A stretch of DNA of 10,386 nt, from NCBI GenBank assembly GCA_034696485.1, contig JAQIWT010001544.1:1-10386 (forward strand). Direction: 5' to 3'. Made by a program: the position numbers and the translations under genes. Of this stretch, positions 8,724 through 10,386 are shown one piece after another (the stretch's first letter is position 1; each line of letters opens with the position of its first letter). The notes under the pieces were generated by a model. The model was not told where the DNA came from. It did not search any database and worked only from the letters and a program-made list of their open reading frames with translations. Source of the stretch: Isohypsibius dastychi. Taxonomy: Eukaryota; Tardigrada; Eutardigrada; Parachela; Isohypsibiidae.

Positions 8724-8913
8724 ATGTTTGGAGAAAAAAGGATGACGAACGACGAAAGAAAGCTTTACCAGATTCGAAGTTCAGCGTGGAAGGAAATATA
8801 ACTTTTCCATGGATATGCTTGTCACGGATTTAAGAAATGAAATTATCCAGTGTGCAGTTCTTTACAAGGCACATCAAACCAGTTTCCGTATTGCAGTAAG
8901 GACACCTGTGTAA
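8724..8913 (+). other. Two short + strand frames divergent from ATG14 (unsupported as genes)
   Basis: An ATG in good context (ACCATG, 8724) opens 25 codons (MFGEKRMTNDERKLYQIRSS...) before TAA at 8799-8801. A second ATG at 8809 opens 34 codons; within it GCA|GTAAGG after 8895 is a good splice donor, so 8809-8895 could be a first coding exon. I found no matching downstream exon and recognise neither peptide. The interval may simply be the ATG14 promoter. Confidence 0.2.
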
Positions 8914-8979
8914 TGCATACAGTCCAAAATTTCACCACTGACTATAAAAACGACAACAAAACCAAATGAATGACTGACA

Positions 8980-9010
8980 GTTGAGTTGAGTTGAGTTGAG
9001 TTGAGTTGAT
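8980..9010 (+). repeat. Microsatellite (TTGAG)n, about 6 copies
   Basis: Six tandem TTGAG-type units occupy 8981-9010, the last ending TTGAT, with one extra G before. It is a simple-sequence repeat in the intergenic region and is likely to vary in length between individuals. Confidence 0.9.
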
Positions 9011-9166
9011 TTCGCATGTGACCGTACAGACGGAGCCGCTGCATCGAAGCTGATAGGGTCCGCACCCCGTCTTCGACGGCGTATGCTGTTAATTTAATCC
9101 CTAGGAAAGCGGGCCTTTACGATACTTTGCGGGGAAGCCGAAAGAGAAAGGAATGGCCTTAGATCA

Positions 9167-9178
9167 CCACGAGGGGGC
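9167..9178 (+). promoter_or_regulatory. Vertebrate-style CTCF-like motif
   Basis: CCACGAGGGGGC differs at one position from the long CTCF consensus CCACYAGGGGGC. It sits in a locally GC-richer patch (about 9040-9180) with no gene I recognise, in the interval to the right of ATG14. The assignment is by motif only. Confidence 0.25.
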
Positions 9179-9245
9179 TCAAATGTGCCTTAATGATAAT
9201 TAGCTTTAGTTTCCGTAACTAAGTTTAGGCAGTTTGTGAACAGGA

Positions 9246-9371
9246 ATGGCTGATGAATGCGTCCCACCTGAAAAACAAGAAAACGGAGTCAACAAGTTCA
9301 TGAGAAACCCTTCCGATAATACCCACTTTACGAAGAAAAACAGTGCACCAGCACAAAAATTGAAACGTATT
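9246..9371 (+). CDS. Candidate first coding exon of an unknown + strand gene
   Basis: An ATG at 9246 (AGGAATGG) opens 45 codons beginning MADECVPPEKQENG and rich in Lys, Asn and Pro. After codon 42 comes ATT|GTATGT, an excellent splice donor, and the unspliced frame stops shortly after at TAG (9381-9383). The GC-rich patch upstream could be a promoter or 5' UTR. I could not find a phase-matched acceptor giving a convincing second exon before the window ends, and I do not recognise the peptide; a chance frame is quite possible. Confidence 0.22.
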
Positions 9372-9410
9372 GTATGTACGTAGCCAGAATTTTACACTCA
9401 AAATACAACC

Positions 9411-9425
9411 AATCAATCAATCAAT
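9411..9425 (+). repeat. Microsatellite (AATC)n
   Basis: About four tandem AATC units. It is a short simple repeat in intergenic DNA. Confidence 0.7.
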
Positions 9426-9594
9426 TTGATGACGAAATTTGGATGATGAAATCATAAAAATGTTGCGCAACTTCAGGAAATCCAGAAATAACCGTGCGAG
9501 ATGCGAATAATCAACAAAATTCATTTAATATCAGTTATACGAGTTAACGAAGCTAAATCTGGACCAACGGTATAATTTTTCAACTTAAATGGAG

Positions 9595-9632
9595 GGTTCT
9601 CATGTTGGGAGAACCTTTCGGTGTCTCCCAAC
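9595..9632 (+). other. Two overlapping, mutually exclusive hairpins
   Basis: Hairpin A pairs GGTTCTC (9595-9601) with GAGAACC (9609-9615) around a 7-nt loop. Hairpin B pairs GTTGGGAGA (9604-9612) with TCTCCCAAC (9624-9632) around an 11-nt loop. The stretch 9604-9612 takes part in both, so only one can form at a time. No known RNA family is recognised. Confidence 0.45.
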
Positions 9633-9654
9633 TACCTTCCACTGTCTGTCTGCT

Positions 9655-9866
9655 TCACAGCTGGTAGTCTTTTGCAACAGGAATAATGCAGAAAAGGTGG
9701 CGGTATCTTTCTGAAGAAACAGACGATAGTGACGAATGAACGACACGGCTGAAGAGGCGGGCCGCGGGGAACTTCGTTGGGGTCGTCGACCTCCGATTCG
9801 AAAGCTTTCGCTGTTGACAAACGCTTTGGTCGACTGATACTCCGAGTCCACCACAGATTTCCTCAC
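9655..9866 (-). other. GC-rich stretch open in all three minus-strand frames
   Basis: This stretch, which includes runs such as GGCGGGCCGCGGGG on the + strand, is much richer in G+C than its surroundings and has almost no stop codons in any minus-strand frame, with several stops on the + strand. It could be a coding or 5' UTR exon of an unknown minus-strand gene, or a CpG-rich promoter. The translations show no recognisable domain, and no splice site stands out enough to define edges. Confidence 0.25.
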
Positions 9867-9928
9867 ATTCGTTCCTCCTCAACAATGTGCTAATGTGATA
9901 ATATGAAGATGAAGATTTGAAAACCAGC

Positions 9929-9967
9929 GAATGTGGAATGTGAATGTGAATGTGAATGTGAATGTGA
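9929..9967 (+). repeat. Microsatellite (GAATGT)n, about 6 copies
   Basis: Hexamer units GAATGT/TGAATG run in tandem with slight decay at the left end, immediately before the hAT-type element. On the minus strand they read as an artificial His-Ser or His-Ile repeat, which is not evidence of a protein. Confidence 0.85.
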
Positions 9968-9975
9968 CTGACATG

Positions 9976-9983
9976 GGATGACA
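9976..9983 (+). repeat. Left target-site duplication of the hAT-type element
   Basis: GGATGACA directly precedes the left terminal inverted repeat and is repeated exactly at 10271-10278 after the right end. An 8-bp duplication is the hallmark of hAT-superfamily insertion. Confidence 0.9.
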
Positions 9984-10270
9984 CAGTGGCGTATACAAGT
10001 CCGGAAAAAGAGGGGGTGAGTGAAGGGGTTGACCTTTTCAACAGGGGGGAAAGCAGGTCTGAGGGGGTGACCTTCAGGGGGTAAAGTGGTTGACCTTTCA
10101 CTGGGGGGAAGCTTGTACAATACGTCATTCAGAAAAGGCGGGAAAAATTCCGCCAAAAAAGGGGGGGGGTGAGGCTCGTCCAAAAAGAGGGGTGAGTCCC
10201 TATAAATCCCTAATGTTCTGGCCAAAAAGGGGGGTGAGTCACCCAAAAAAAAGGGCTTCCTACGCCACTG
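9984..10270. mobile_element. Non-autonomous hAT-type miniature transposon (MITE), complete, 287 bp
   Basis: The ends are perfect 10-bp terminal inverted repeats, CAGTGGCGTA at the left and TACGCCACTG at the right, flanked by a perfect 8-bp duplication GGATGACA. The CAGTGG-type terminus and the 8-bp duplication place it in the hAT superfamily. It has no coding capacity and would need transposase from elsewhere. The interior is strongly strand-asymmetric (G- and A-rich on the + strand) and consists of two families of short repeats: three units around GGTTGACCTTTC...GGGGGGAAGC in the left half, and several CCAAAAAGGGGGGTGAGTC-like units in the right half. The intact duplication suggests a fairly recent insertion, next to a microsatellite. 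Confidence 0.9.
10030..10098 (-). promoter_or_regulatory. Three nuclear-receptor half-sites inside the hAT-type element
   Basis: TGACCTT occurs at 10030, 10068 and 10091 on the + strand, giving AAGGTCA on the minus strand. The first and third extend to AAAGGTCA, the NBRE sequence bound by NR4A/HR38-type receptors; the middle one reads GAAGGTCA. All three belong to the element's left-half repeats. Binding is inferred from sequence only. Confidence 0.35.
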
Positions 10271-10278
10271 GGATGACA
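10271..10278 (+). repeat. Right target-site duplication of the hAT-type element
   Basis: GGATGACA directly follows the right terminal inverted repeat and matches the left copy exactly. From 10279 to the end of the window I see no feature. Confidence 0.9.
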
Positions 10279-10386
10279 TGACTTGTTTTTCAAAAATCTG
10301 ATCAGGATAAAAATCTGAAAATCTGAATCTTTTACCAAGATATTCGATTTGATCCCGTGGCTCGATTATCTGCGAGCAAAAAAGTG

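Noticed and set aside
9001-9065. Minus-strand peptide MQRLRLYGHMRNQ as a LINE reverse-transcriptase tail
   Set aside because: There is slight resemblance to the RRLRWYGHV motif of non-LTR elements, but too short, with no further similarity on either side.
9655-10128. 157-aa minus-strand frame containing a His-Ile repeat
   Set aside because: The repeat is a translation of the (GAATGT)n microsatellite, and the N-terminal part lies inside the hAT-type element. The frame crosses three unrelated sequence types.
9890-10281. Pro/Phe-rich frames of 129 aa (-) and 63 aa (+) over the right end
   Set aside because: They are readings of the G-run repeats inside the miniature element and the adjacent microsatellite, with no codon structure of their own.
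1-10386. tRNA, rRNA, CRISPR array or operon structure
   Set aside because: No cloverleaf, rRNA-like block, or regularly spaced repeat/spacer pattern was seen. The gene architecture is eukaryotic.

Overview
The window looks like nuclear DNA from an invertebrate animal, most likely an arthropod. The genes are interrupted by short GT-AG introns (mostly 52-120 nt, a few of 200-460 nt). Intergenic DNA is AT-rich, AATAAA-type poly(A) signals follow stop codons, and the three recognisable proteins are animal families: a nicotinic acetylcholine receptor (nAChR) subunit, an MFSD9-type transporter and the autophagy protein ATG14/Barkor. Nothing looks bacterial, viral or plasmid-like. The species cannot be named from the sequence alone.

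Layout from left to right. Positions 2-49 (+) are the last 15 codons of an unidentified gene, followed by its 3' UTR and AATAAA signals. Positions 770-3905 (-) hold an apparently complete alpha-type nAChR subunit gene that I reconstruct as 14 coding exons. One is an 8-nt microexon, and one junction (exon 9/10) does not join in frame with its best-looking splice sites. Positions 3906-5170 are a gene-poor divergent interval with a 78-nt near-perfect hairpin, an inverted pair of CTCF-like motifs and a possible set of antisense splice sites. Positions 5171-6703 (+) hold a four-exon, 12-TM-type MFS transporter (MFSD9-like, 419 aa). Positions 6838-8641 (-) hold a two-exon ATG14/Barkor gene (447 aa), convergent with the transporter and only 134 bp from it; an AT palindrome in the gap could supply a poly(A) hexamer to both strands.

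Positions 8642-9983 contain no gene I recognise. They hold simple repeats, a CTCF-like site in a GC-richer patch, two weak candidate first exons on the + strand, and a pair of mutually exclusive hairpins. Positions 9984-10270 are a complete non-autonomous hAT-type element (287 bp, 10-bp terminal inverted repeats, perfect 8-bp target duplication GGATGACA), built of G-rich short repeats carrying three TGACCTT nuclear-receptor half-sites.

The genes do not form a pathway. The nAChR subunit acts in fast cholinergic signalling, ATG14 directs the class III PI3-kinase complex to autophagosome formation, and the MFSD9-like protein is an orphan transporter. No new multi-gene system is evident. The most interesting items are the microexon and disputed junction in the receptor, the hAT miniature element with its half-sites, and the long hairpin.
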